Positions 1 to 9,556 of a stretch of DNA of 64,000 nt are shown one piece after another. A model generated the notes under the pieces. The model saw nothing but the letters and a program-made list of their open reading frames with translations. It was not told the DNA's origin and did no database searches. How positions within the stretch are numbered: position 1 is the first letter of the stretch; each line of letters opens with the position of its first letter. The position numbers were made by a program, and so were the translations under genes. Source of the DNA: Mortierella alpina (taxonomy: Eukaryota > Mortierellomycota > Mortierellomycetes > Mortierellales > Mortierellaceae); contig JANATF010000013.1 in NCBI GenBank assembly GCA_029449245.1, positions 1,550,001 through 1,614,000 of the forward strand, in the 5' to 3' direction.

Positions 1-1
1 C

Positions 2-148
2 GGAGGACAGGCGCTGGCTGAGGCACTCAAGATCAACAAGACTCTGACCAACTTGGACTTGCATGACAACTCGATCGGAGAGAACGGAGGACAGGCGTTG
101 GCTGAGGCACTCAAGATCAATAAGACTCTGACTCTTAGACTTCACTAG
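2..148 (+). CDS. C-terminal end of an LRR (RNI-like) protein gene, cut by the window edge
   Basis: The reading frame is open from base 2 and ends at TAG 146-148. It encodes about 48 residues made of 28-residue leucine-rich repeats of the ribonuclease-inhibitor/NLRC3 type, with the core GGQALAEALKINKTLTNL, and ends in KTLTLRLH. The last repeats and the 3' flank are a diverged copy of the minus-strand LRR gene at 1600-3524, whose product ends KTLSLKLD. The two genes therefore converge tail to tail as an inverted duplication. Such repeats usually form a protein-binding solenoid; the partner is unknown. Everything upstream lies outside the window. Confidence 0.75.
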   Translation, partial: GGQALAEALKINKTLTNLDLHDNSIGENGGQALAEALKINKTLTLRLH

Positions 149-620
149 GAGCTCGATCTGAAACTGAGGAGCATGGGCGCTGGCGGAGGCATTCCAGATC
201 AACAAACTAGGAGACTCCATTGACCTTGAAGGATATCGCATTAGAGTAATGTGGTGCGTTTAATATTGGAACCTAAAAACCTCAACGCGAACGCGGGCGT
301 GGAATGAGTCTTGATGAAGTCACGATCTGGAGATTCAGGTCGCAGAAACGTATAGGAAAACTGAGAGCACGCACGGACCACTAAGTTCGCGCTTATAACT
401 TGTAGGCCCACGTGAGGCATGATACCGGGCCACGGTGAACTGCTATTTATACTGCCTTGTTCAAGTTTTGCGAAAGCCTTATGGCCTGTGAATCAACATG
501 TGCACCCATATCATGAGGCGAAGGATGCAGAAAGTACACATTGGAGGACATGGGGGCTTTCGTCGGGATAGCTGAAACTGCATTCTGTGATGCCGAATTT
601 GGCCGCATCGCTAGTATCCC
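2..620 (+). repeat. Left arm of a diverged inverted duplication
   Basis: Read on the plus strand, this arm matches the reverse complement of about 1210-1830. It covers the LRR 3' coding end, a stretch around 165-200 (gcatgggcgctggcggaggc) and flank out to about 620. Relative to the other arm it has an extra block of roughly 115 bp around 365-480 and lacks about 40 bp near 232. Substitutions are spread throughout, so the duplication is not recent. Confidence 0.75.
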
Positions 621-701
621 TACAGCACATTCTTCTGTAACATCTTATAGTCTGCTCCGTAGTCATCGTTCTAGTTCACTTCCACACTCACGGCCCTGAA
701 C

Positions 702-719
702 TAGCGAGCATGCTCGCTA
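702..719. repeat. Perfect 18-bp palindrome
   Basis: TAGCGAGCATGCTCGCTA is identical to its own reverse complement. It sits near the middle of the inverted duplication. Related AGCGAGC/GCTCGCT words recur at 744-757 and 1106-1119. Confidence 0.9.
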
Positions 720-743
720 CAGTGAGCCGAGCGCTTGCATTTG

Positions 744-757
744 TTGCTCGCTCACTA
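744..757. repeat. 14-bp inverted repeat, left copy
   Basis: TTGCTCGCTCACTA; its exact reverse complement is at 1106-1119. The pair brackets about 350 bp of non-coding DNA, like the ends of a small foldback or MITE-like element. No target-site duplication was established. Confidence 0.7.
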
Positions 758-1105
758 CAGTAATCCCTTTTGTTGCATATCGGCCTTGGTCCAGTTAGCA
801 CCATCTCACCATCAGAGATGGAGCGCCTACGCCCATGAGCACTAGAGCTGTAAACACTTACGCCCTTGAGCTTCGTGATCGTTGCTAACTAATAGTTTAC
901 CCAGGTCCACGACCAAAAGTAATAAATACCCAATGTGTGGTTCTCTGGAACGACATCTTATTCTCACGATCTTCTTTCCACACAAAATTCCACAATATTT
1001 TTCACCTTTCACTATCTTCCATATTCTTTGTTGGCCCCGGAAGCCCTCCAGCTTTTCTGTAGCACTGTGATATTAGCGAGGAAGCGCCCGTAAAGATTTG
1101 CTTGC

Positions 1106-1119
1106 TAGTGAGCGAGCAA
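1106..1119. repeat. 14-bp inverted repeat, right copy
   Basis: TAGTGAGCGAGCAA is the exact reverse complement of 744-757. Confidence 0.7.
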
Positions 1120-1120
1120 G

Positions 1121-1202
1121 TAAAATATTTGCTGAGAATTTCTCGGACTGTTCACATGAGGGTAATTCGTGCTGTGTAGCATCCCAAGCAGCTGCTCATC
1201 AG
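1121..1202 (+). repeat. Direct repeat downstream of the intact LRR gene
   Basis: This shares ordered words with 3759-3831: aattctcgg (interrupted), ctgttcacatg/ctgtttacatg, cgtgctgtgtag and agcagctgctc(a/g)tcag. The two copies flank the minus-strand LRR gene in the same orientation. Confidence 0.6.
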
Positions 1203-1209
1203 ATAAGGA

Positions 1210-1830
1210 CACTAGCGATACCACAGATTTGGAATCACAGCATGCATTCTTAGCTATAGCCACGAAGCCTCCATGTCCTTCAATATGCACTTACTTCATC
1301 CTTCGCCTCATGACATGGGTGTACATGTTGATTCACAGGCGCTCTTAGTCTTCCTATTTAGTTTCTCGCGTCCTCCAGATCGTGACTTCATCGAGACCCA
1401 CTCCACGCCCGCGTTCGCGTTGAGTATTGCAGGTTCCAATAGTAAATACACCACAACATTCTTAGGCGATATCCTAGGGTTAGAAATACTTCATAGGACC
1501 CTAGAGCCAATTTGCCATTCAAGGTCAATAGAGTCTGCTAGTTTGTTGATCAGGAATGCCTCCGCCAGCGCCCATGCTCCTCAGCTTCAGATCGTGCTCC
1601 TAGTCAAGTTTAAGACTCAGAGTCTTGTTGATCTTGAGTGCCTCAGCCAGCGCCTGTCCTCCGTTGTCTCCGATCGAGTTGCTCTGCAAGTTCAAGTTGG
1701 TCAGAGTCTTGTTGATCTTGAGTGCCTCAGCCAGCGCCCGTCCTCCGTTGTCTCCGATCGAGTCGTCTCTCAAGTCCAAGTTGGTAAGAGTATTGTTGAT
1801 CTTGAGTGCCTCAGCAAGTTCTTGGCATTT
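1210..1830 (-). repeat. Right arm of the diverged inverted duplication
   Basis: This is the reverse-complement partner of 2-620. Shared landmarks are the block with aacgcgaacgcgggcgtgga (complement near 1405-1424), the block with tgtgaatcaacatgt, and gaggcgaaggatg near 1304. It includes the terminal LRRs and 3' flank of the minus-strand LRR gene. Confidence 0.75.
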
Positions 1831-3524
1831 CACTGAAACGGGGGTCCAGTCGACGGATACTCTACAATAACGGGAGGGATGTTTTGATGTATAACCGGGA
1901 AGTTTGACAAGATTTTGCGGAAGGACAATATGGAGTAGCCTCATCTGTGGAAGCTGTTGGATGCCAAAAAGTGATCCATACTGCGAGGATGTCGATAGTG
2001 ATAACCTGCTTGTTCGATAATCAGCTAGAAGTACTCGAACAATCGATACTCTTGAACTCTTGAGTGCAGCGTTAAAAGCATCAAGATCGCTCTTCTCACA
2101 CTCCCAAGTAAAGGAGATGTCAAGCTCGAGGACACCTTTGGCTTTGCTGACGGCACTGTAAAACTCGACTGCCTCAATGCTGGACGTTAAAGATATTGTA
2201 ATCCTTCCCTGCTGCTCATCAAATACTCCTCGCGCCAGCTTGACCACCTCGCGGAGCTTTTCGACTTGCTTCTCTTGATAGCTGGCTCGGTAGTGATCGC
2301 GGCAAACCCACTTGACGTGGCCATCTGACGTCGTCATTCGGTAGAGGTTTCCAAGGAGGGTCTCGTCTGATGTCTTCAAGAATGATCCCAACTGGCGCAA
2401 TTCGACACCCTCAAGACCCTCGACATTGTTCAAGTAGTTGTTCAGGTCTTGCGACGTCAAAATCGTTTGCGAGTCGCTGTTGACAGAGTCCTCTGGAAGC
2501 GCTGACTGGACTTTTGTCAATTGTTTGTCGATACATTCAAGCGAGAGGTCGATCTTGGCCGTGATCAGCTCGACACTCTGTTTGAATGAGTCAACCAGCT
2601 CGACAGCCTGAAGGGTAGCCAGGGCAGGCACGACATGACCAGCAACAGCTGTGCCAAACTTGATCAACTCGAGCATCAACAAAAGGAACGGCCCATATTT
2701 CTTGAAGAACACGGTTGGCTCGCGGACAAGATATCCTTCGTGTTTGGCCAGATGGAGGTGATGTTTTATCTTGCTGTTGCTGGCCTCGGTGTGTTGTCCG
2801 CACTCGCAAATGAAGTGCAGTCGGAACTTGGTTCTGAACCAATTGGCAGGATCGTACTTGACGGGGTCTTCTGGCAAGACAATAAACAAACGTGGAATCG
2901 GATACTCGGCTATTTCCAATTGTTGGGTCAGGATGGCTTCGGTCTTGCTCTGGATCAGGATTAAACGGTCGTTCATCTGCTTCTGCAACTTCCAGACCTC
3001 CTGGGCAATATGTTGAGTCGTAGCGCCTTGAACGTGAAGTTCATTCAACTTGTGGTTGACGCTCTGAAATTCCTGACGCTGCTCGGTAAGCGCATGGTCA
3101 TCAGAGGTCCTCAAGGCTATAGCCAGGCTAGCAATGTCAGCAGGAGTTAGACTTGGAGTTGCCGCTGAACACTCGACATGAACGTCACCGCCTGAAACGG
3201 AGATGATTTCCAAAGGTACCCCAGGGACATGCTCGATACAATGAGGTTCGATTCTAGAGCATAGAGTCAGCAGATTAGTGTGAGTATCATCGAGCCTCAG
3301 CGCTGTCTATCTTAATATCATATATGCACTTTTTTTAGTTACCTATTCAGACTAGAGTCCCTCAACTTGCTAAGCATTACTCTACCGTTCATGATGTGTT
3401 TGAACCTAGGGAAGGCTTCCTCGATATCATCCCACAAGACAACATTTTGCTCATTGATCTGGTGGATGGCGAGTTCCACGATGTCCTCCGTTCCTGACAA
3501 GCGAAACAACTGCGTCGTTTCCAT
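1600..3524 (-). CDS. Two-exon protein with N-terminal ubiquitin-like/crinkler-like module and C-terminal LRRs
   Basis: Exon 1 is 3524-3343 and exon 2 is 3253-1600. The intron has GT-AG ends and its phase agrees, giving 611 residues. The first 75 or so residues (from METTQLFRLSG, through NVVLWDDIEEAFP to IEPHCIEHVPGVPLEI) resemble a small module that I recall heading many Mortierella predicted proteins; I read it as ubiquitin- or crinkler-like, which is inference. A helical middle region follows. The C-terminus holds 28-residue ribonuclease-inhibitor-type LRRs encoded by 84-bp tandem units. No kinase or NTPase motif is visible between the two ends. The combination of a recognition-type solenoid and an accessory setting recalls fungal NLR-like or effector-like proteins, but function is unknown. 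The gene is flanked by direct repeats and converges on a second copy at 2-148. Confidence 0.7.
1618..1815 (-). repeat. 84-bp tandem coding repeats (LRRs)
   Basis: Successive units share cttgttgatcttgagtgcct on the plus strand at about 1623, 1707 and 1791, spaced 84 bp. Each encodes one 28-residue LRR. Confidence 0.8.
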
Positions 3525-4072
3525 GTCTATGTTGGAATAGCTGAGAGATACGGTGACAAGAAAGTAAAGACAGACTGTGTGAGAGAATTCGAGTGCTGAG
3601 GGTAAAAAAGAGAGAAAAAGAGACTGCGGGGGTGTAGTAATCAATGCGGCTATTTGTATGTGGAAGACTCACAGCTGGTAAGGTCACTCCTGCTTTCAGG
3701 CAAAGAAAATGGGAGATTGGTAAAAATGGTCTTTGCGGGAACATTCTTTCCCGTACAATGCAAATAATTCTCGGGCTGTTTACATGGTTGCAATCCGTGC
3801 TGTGTAGAGCCAGAAGCAGCTGCTCGTCAGAATACGTGAATTTTGGGTATTTGAAACGAGATCATCGCTCCTAGTATACGCGAAAATGGGGGAGGTCTAG
3901 GTAAAGCCAGGAGTATTTCATTACGAAACATTATCAGGGTGCACTTGCCACCATAGTCGCGCTTTACTGCGTCAAACGTCAAAGCATATGTGGAGATGCC
4001 TTGACGGCTATGGGTTAGATGCATTTTGTATTATTGGTCCCACAAGACTGAAATCCTAGCCTCATCCCTATC
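3525..4072. other. Intergenic, upstream of the LRR gene; contains a repeat copy
   Basis: This holds the presumed promoter of the LRR gene and the 3' flank of MIF2. The only structure I recognise is the direct-repeat copy at 3759-3831. Confidence 0.5.
3759..3831 (+). repeat. Direct repeat upstream of the intact LRR gene
   Basis: This is the second copy of the sequence at 1121-1202, in the same orientation and roughly 70 percent alike by eye. Together the pair brackets the whole LRR gene like a duplicated cassette boundary. Confidence 0.6.
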
Positions 4073-6749
4073 TCACGAAGTGATCCCTGAATCCGCAGCT
4101 GTCATCCCAGCTTTGGACTGGACAAAGAACAGACGGCACTCGTTCCGCGACAAATTCGTAATGCTGTATCGGTTGCCCCGCGGCACCAGGAAGCGCCCTC
4201 CAGTCGACAGCACAAACTCAGACTCGTGCACCGTGACGCGAACGAGGCCACGGATGATGTAAAAGACCATTGAGCACGGACTGCCGTTCTTGGAGGGCTT
4301 CTTGCCACCTCGCTTGATTTTCATCGTCCCAGAAACCACAGAGTCGATATCCTCCAGTCCCCGATGAAATTGGTATTCGCCGCCCTCCACATCTCTGAAC
4401 TGTACCGCATGCGCTGACTCGGCAATAACTATCGATCATGGCGGATGTAAAAAAAATGGAATTAGTGAGAAAGACCATCATTCTCAACTACCACTCGCAT
4501 TCTCGACCAAAATCGCATCTCATCATCATCAATTGAGGCTCTTGCGCTTCTCTCACCTCGTGGAATGACCTTGTTCGTGCCATGGTCAATAGTTTCTGCA
4601 GTCAGCCTGTCCGTCTCTTCCTTGGCACCTTGCAGCTCCAATGCCGCCCGGTCCTTCTCCAGATCCTCGTCATATTCATCGCTCTCATCGTCGTGATTCG
4701 TTTTACGAGCCGCCCTTCGCGTCCGGGGAGCAGAAGCAGGTTTTTTGGCTCCCGATGATCCATTTGTGCCGACGCGTCGACGTTTCTTGGTCGAGAGGTT
4801 CTGAGGCTCCTGAGGAGCTGCGCGCAAAATTCCTTTGATGACAGGAACGGACACTGAGGCGTCGTCATTTCTTCCAAGAACCACCCTCTCGTTCTTCCAA
4901 AACTCTAGCGGAGCTATCTTTGTCCGATGACTCCTTCGGACTAGTAGAACAGGAACGTAATCGACATGGTGGTATTAGCATCTACAACCCATGGAATATT
5001 CAATTGACCTTATCGAGCAGCTGCGGTGGTTCTCGAGAACTTTACCTCCAGTTTCCTCTGTTGCAACTTCTGGAACAACGGGGACTTCCTCCAGTACCAA
5101 CTCCTGTGCAGACTCATAGTGCCTCCTCGCCTCGGTTACCTTTGAATGTGTCTTTGTTGCAGTCGATCCTTTGGACTTGTCTGTCTTCTTCATACTCGAT
5201 TGGGAGGACGGTACCTCTCCCTCATCCTGGTCATCCTCAGATTGCTCAGTAACAGCAGCGGCTTTTCTGCGAGAATTGGTCTTTTCCACTTTCTTCTTGG
5301 GCACTGGTTGCTTCTTGGGCAAATGAACGGAGGAAGATGCGATGGTATCCGCGGGTATTTTGCGCCTGCTAGCCGTCTGTGCTGATTTCGTGCTGGCAGC
5401 TCGTTTCTGTTGGACAGGCTCCATTACCCGACGATGGCGGCTTAGATCCGCATCCTGATCTTCTTCCTCGTCGTCGTCTTGCTCAGCGTATTGTCCAGCC
5501 CTATCCTCATCCGAGTCCGAGAATCGAAGTCGATCATCGTCCTCGTCCCGCGGCTCCGCCTCGTGGTATGAATGGTCGTCATAGCCATACCTATCGTCCG
5601 GATTCACATGTGTTGGCAAGGCTGCTGCAATCTTGGAAACTCGCTTGAATTCTGCAGGTGTCCGCGCCATATTCTTGGTCATCGTCTTTGCTGCTGTCTT
5701 GGTCGCCGGAGGTGGAGTTTGGTACGGGATCTCATTCTCATTGTCGCTACCGTAGTCGGCCTCATCCGTGAGACCGACATCGCCTCCGAAATCAAACGCC
5801 TTTGGAATGCCCAGAGATCTGCGGTTCTTTATCGTAGCAGAAGATCCTTGATGAATAGGACGTCTGCTGCTCGCTGTATTTGTTCCTGCTCGTGGTTTGT
5901 TACTTCCAACTGCTATAATGGGTGGAGCTGCCGCGGCCCTCGCTTTCATGACACTCTTCTCGGTTGTAGCGTTAAGAAGTCTGTCCAAAGCTGGCGAGCC
6001 CGAGACGCCCTTCCTTTGCTGGGGCGACCTCTGCTGTGGAGCGTGCAGACTCCTGTAGTCAATATCCTCCTGATCAGGCTCAACGTCTGAAGAGTCGTGG
6101 GTGAACACGAGTCGCTTTTTGACTGCATGAAAGGATGGCGACTGATATTCCTCGGTCAGGTTGTCGTATGCGCTGATTCCTGGTATCGACAACCCTATCA
6201 AGTTGAAAAAGTCGCCGAGCGATGAAGCGGGGTCAGGAGCCATGTATGGCAGAAGGAGGCGATGTCAAAGGGCCACCCTCAGCGTCTTAGGAGCCATGAT
6301 TTCGTCATAATGTACCTCTCACTGTTCCCGCGCTGGAGGAGCCAGCCCCCCTGGACATGGGCACTATCCTGGCTCGCCGAGACGTGGGTGTCGACAACAG
6401 TTCTTCGGGCAGCTCCTGCTCCACATAATGTCGAGGCTGCTGTAGCTGTGTTCGGGAAGGCAGTGTCTCCTCATAGTCATCTTCGTGCTGGTAGTTGTCG
6501 TCACTCACCGCGTCGTCGTCCTGCCAGAAATCATCGATATTGTCGAGACCGTCGTCGTCCTTCTTGACGTTTGCCTTCATTGTGATTCCCGTCCTCCTAT
6601 GTGACATCAAAGAGGACTGATTAGATTCCTATGCCCGCATCGAGTTTTTCTGCAAAGGGGTGGCTAACAGCTATGATGGATGTGTACCTTCCAACAACAC
6701 CCACGTCAAAAAAGTTGTTGGCCCTCGCACGGGGACCGGAGTCATAGCC
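4073..6749 (-). CDS. MIF2: Inner-kinetochore protein Mif2/CENP-C
   Basis: CENP-C binds the centromeric CENP-A nucleosome and organises the inner kinetochore. All three family landmarks are visible. The N-terminal block is FFDVGVVGRRTGI followed by DGLDNIDDFWQDDD, split by an intron inside an arginine codon. The CENP-C signature RRSHRTKIAPLEFW lies at 4938-4897. The C-terminal cupin includes ILSTGGRFLVPRGN-like residues (VLSTGGRFLVPRGNRYSITNL). Exons: 6749-6688, 6596-6316, 6194-5046, 4940 to about 4490, then about 4430-4073; phases agree at the first three junctions. The middle is disordered and acidic with basic patches. Two points are unresolved: the ATG exon (frame B of the first exon meets TGA upstream and has no in-frame ATG), and the last intron, where either GTAGTT or GTCTTT could be the donor. 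Confidence 0.9.
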
Positions 6750-7209
6750 CTGTTGTGTGGTGGATGCAATTCAACGAAGAAGTGGGCTGGTTAGAGTACA
6801 TGCCTGGTGAAGTTTTTCTCTTTTTCAATGCGTTCTCGCGATGATTATACTTTTCGCGTGGCTAACGCGCTGGGCGAGAGACCGATGCCAAAGAATTGTG
6901 TCTCTGTGCGGGCGACAGGCGGTTTTCAACTTACCCTGCTCATTTGTTGCGTGTGTGGAGAGTGGAAAGGGCCGGTTGGCTTTGTGGGCGGTGGTGATCA
7001 AAATCCGTTGTGAATGTGGATTGAGTGAAGGCATGCGGTTTGAGCAAGAGGGAAAAAAAACGAGCGACGAAAAGCACTCCAAAAAATCACCTGATATACA
7101 CCTCAGTTTCGAAGACGCGCTTGAAGTGAGCAAAAGCAGTTTTGTATGAAAGAAAGTAGAACGACGTTCGCGATTACGGAGAGAAGGTGCTACAGTAGAG
7201 GTGTGTGGT
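6750..7209. other. Intergenic between MIF2 start and the secreted-protein gene
   Basis: This should contain the missing MIF2 initiation exon or 5' leader. A GT at 6798 followed by CTAAC could start a short 5' intron ending at CAG 6750, but no ATG exon could be fixed. No other gene is seen. Confidence 0.4.
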
Positions 7210-8646
7210 TCAGAGCTCCTGCTTGACCTCTTCAACCTTGTCTGCAGCCTTCTTGGCCTCGTCAACCGCTTCATCAGCAGCTTTCTTTACCTCCTCGGTT
7301 CCCTCCGCCACTTTGTCCTGCACCTTGGCACCAACCTCAGCCGCCTCATCCTTGATGTCCTTCGCCTTGTTAGCCGCCTCGCCTGGGGCTTTGAGGACCT
7401 TTTGACCAGCCTTTTCGGCTCCCTTCTTGACCTGATCCACCACCTCCTCGGCCTTGGAGGGCTCGGTTGCTGGGGATGACTCGGGGCAGAACACGTACTT
7501 GAGGTTATCACCAATGTTGTTGGAGTTCAGGACACTAGAGCTGAACGCAACAATGTTGCGGACAATTGGGATGTTTGAGAGGAGGCTAGGGGGTCCAGTC
7601 TTGTGTGCTTCTCCAGTGACTAGCTCCAGTGCCGCTCGATCAGTCAGCGCACGAAGCACAGACTCTGGGATATCATCATGGCGGTTGGCTTGCATGAGGT
7701 GGTTGATATCTCGCGCGACCTGGGCCCAAGATGAGGTGGGAGAGTCTGCAGCAATGGCAAGATACGCCATGGTGCGAACGGCAGGGTCCGTCACGGACTT
7801 TTCGGCAAGGCGAGCAACACTTTGGCTCATCTGCAGCTCAATGGCAAGCCTGCTGATGGAGGCGACGATGCCTTGAATGTCCAACGACTTGATGACAGCG
7901 TCTGCGGGGGCAGAGAGGAGAGCGCCACCGGCGATACCGTGGGTCAGACTGCTATGGTACACGACATCGTCGACTCCGGTGAGGTAGGCCGTGTCGGTGG
8001 TCTCGCAGATAGCGCGAGGTGTGACGATGCCCTTGATGGTCCTGACACCGTCCGAGGACTTTATCAAACCAAAGCCGAGAATGTCCAAAATGGCCGATGT
8101 GATAGGAGAGGAGCCCGTGTCGGCCTTTTTCTCTTCGGTGGGCTTGGTGTCCTTGTTATCTGTATCAGCACTAGAATCAGCGTCCTTCTGCATTCCAGCC
8201 TCCTTTTTCTTGGCAGCATAGACTTCCTTGGAGATGGCAGGGATGTTGCTGACAGCGTCAAAGATTGTGTTGCAAATCAAGACTGCCTTATCGGCGTCCA
8301 GTCCAGTCAGGTCGATGATGGCTGCGACAGCATCGTCCCCGTGTTGCTCCGTGGCCTTGGCCTTGGCTTCCTCGAGTTGGGACCAGTCTGCGTGATCGGT
8401 CTGGAAGATCTCGGTCGAGACGATCTTGACCAGGTCATCGAGCAGTGGGATTTGGAGCATAGCGGTGATGGGAGCAGGCTCAGCGGGGCGGTTGAAGGCG
8501 TCGATGCCCTGGGTGTTGATCTCCTGGAGCAGGTGCGGGGCGAGTGCCTGGATGTTGGCGTCGTTGACAAACTCTTGGACAGACATGGCGGCCAGGACGG
8601 ACGACACCATCGTGGACGCGAGCGAGAGACTGAGAAGCACCTTCAT
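7210..8646 (-). CDS. Secreted protein with hydrophobic core and charged Ala/Lys/Glu-rich tail
   Basis: This is a single exon of 478 residues. It starts with a clear signal peptide (MKVLLSLSLASTMVSSVLAA, cleavage near residue 20). Residues about 20-150 are helical. A Lys/Asp/Glu/Thr-rich linker follows at about 165-190. Residues about 200-370 are moderately hydrophobic with GGALLSAPADAVIK, weakly reminiscent of EcsC-like proteins, which I do not claim. The last 80 residues are near-perfect amphipathic helix built from EEVKKAADEA/DEAKKAADKV-type 11-residue repeats, like LEA or apolipoprotein helices. Secretion is a fair inference; the molecular role is unknown. Confidence 0.8.
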   Translation of the reverse strand: MKVLLSLSLASTMVSSVLAAMSVQEFVNDANIQALAPHLLQEINTQGIDAFNRPAEPAPITAMLQIPLLDDLVKIVSTEIFQTDHADWSQLEEAKAKATEQHGDDAVAAIIDLTGLDADKAVLICNTIFDAVSNIPAISKEVYAAKKKEAGMQKDADSSADTDNKDTKPTEEKKADTGSSPITSAILDILGFGLIKSSDGVRTIKGIVTPRAICETTDTAYLTGVDDVVYHSSLTHGIAGGALLSAPADAVIKSLDIQGIVASISRLAIELQMSQSVARLAEKSVTDPAVRTMAYLAIAADSPTSSWAQVARDINHLMQANRHDDIPESVLRALTDRAALELVTGEAHKTGPPSLLSNIPIVRNIVAFSSSVLNSNNIGDNLKYVFCPESSPATEPSKAEEVVDQVKKGAEKAGQKVLKAPGEAANKAKDIKDEAAEVGAKVQDKVAEGTEEVKKAADEAVDEAKKAADKVEEVKQEL

Positions 8647-9556
8647 GACGATGGGTCTGGAGCGGTAGAGGAGGGCGTGTGATGTGAGTAGAGGAGGAGA
8701 AGAAGAAGAGGACGAGAAGGCGTGAGAGAAAAACGAAAAGAGATAAAGAGAAGCAAAAAGAGAAGGAGAGATGGGCGTCTGTTTTTAATGTGTTTTAATG
8801 TGCTTTGGAGGAGGAGACAGGACGGGAGTCGATTATCGACGAGGATGCGCTTTTGTTGCAGAGGGTGCGAAAAGGGGCGGAGAGAAGGGGGGACGCGAGA
8901 AGGGGAGGTGGAAGGGAAGAGGGGGAGGGGTGTTGCGTGTGTGTGTGAAGGAGAGGGAGTGTGAGGGAGCGAGAAGGGACGTGTGGAAGCAGCAAACAGC
9001 AGCGAGAGCGCGGATCATGGATCATGATCCGAGCAGCAGGGACCCAAGCAGCACACGGACCCTCCGCTTGCCCGTCATCATCATCATGTCGTGTTTACTG
9101 CCCCACCTGGCCATCTGCCGAGCGTCTGCCCGTATGCCGTCTGTCGTGTGCCCGTCTGCCCGTATGGCTGCCCTTTCAACCGCCCATGTCGTGTCAGCAT
9201 AGGCACATCTGGCTGTCTGTCTTTCTGTCTGTCTTTCTGTCTGTCAGTCTGTCTACATGTCTGTCTCCATATGTCTGTCTGTCTGTGGCGCTGCCAGTGT
9301 GTCAGTGGTGGCAAAGACACACTCACACACACAGGCGCGCCATGATGCCACGAGACCCTGTCTCGCTCTCTTGTATCTCTAGTAGTCTGCTGTGTGCGAA
9401 GTCTCTTTTCTCTTTTCCTCTCTCTGTCCCTCTCTGCTTTCTGCCTGCTCTGCCATGGTGCTGTCCATGCTGGCATCCGCCTAAGATTCCCCCTCCTGTC
9501 GTGCCATCCAATCACCATCCTCTCCGTCATTCCCTGTTCTCGTTGCACTCCATTTC
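8647..9556. promoter_or_regulatory. Shared 5' region between divergent genes
   Basis: This 0.9-kb gap separates the starts of the secreted-protein gene (-) and the myotubularin gene (+). It is simple-sequence rich: purine runs at about 8690-8960 and imperfect (TGTC)n/(TTTC) DNA at 9211-9286. I see no defined motif and no gene. Confidence 0.45.
9211..9286 (+). repeat. Imperfect (CTGT)n microsatellite
   Basis: Repeated ctgtctgt words are interrupted by ctttctgt and catgtctg. Confidence 0.8.

Larger units (their letters stand above)
149..1599. other. Spacer between convergent LRR genes; no gene seen
   Basis: The outer parts (to about 620 and from about 1210) are the arms of the inverted duplication. 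The central 600 bp holds a perfect 18-bp palindrome and a 14-bp inverted pair. Short open frames in here are not conserved between the two arms and look non-coding. Confidence 0.6.

Noticed and set aside
3241-3262. tRNA-like B box (ggttcgattc) near the LRR gene intron
   Set aside because: No A box or foldable arms at the right spacing; the bases are the start of exon 2.
9084-9548. Minus-strand ORF of 154 residues with RQTDRQKDRQ repeats
   Set aside because: Translation of the CTGT microsatellite; no protein-like composition outside it.
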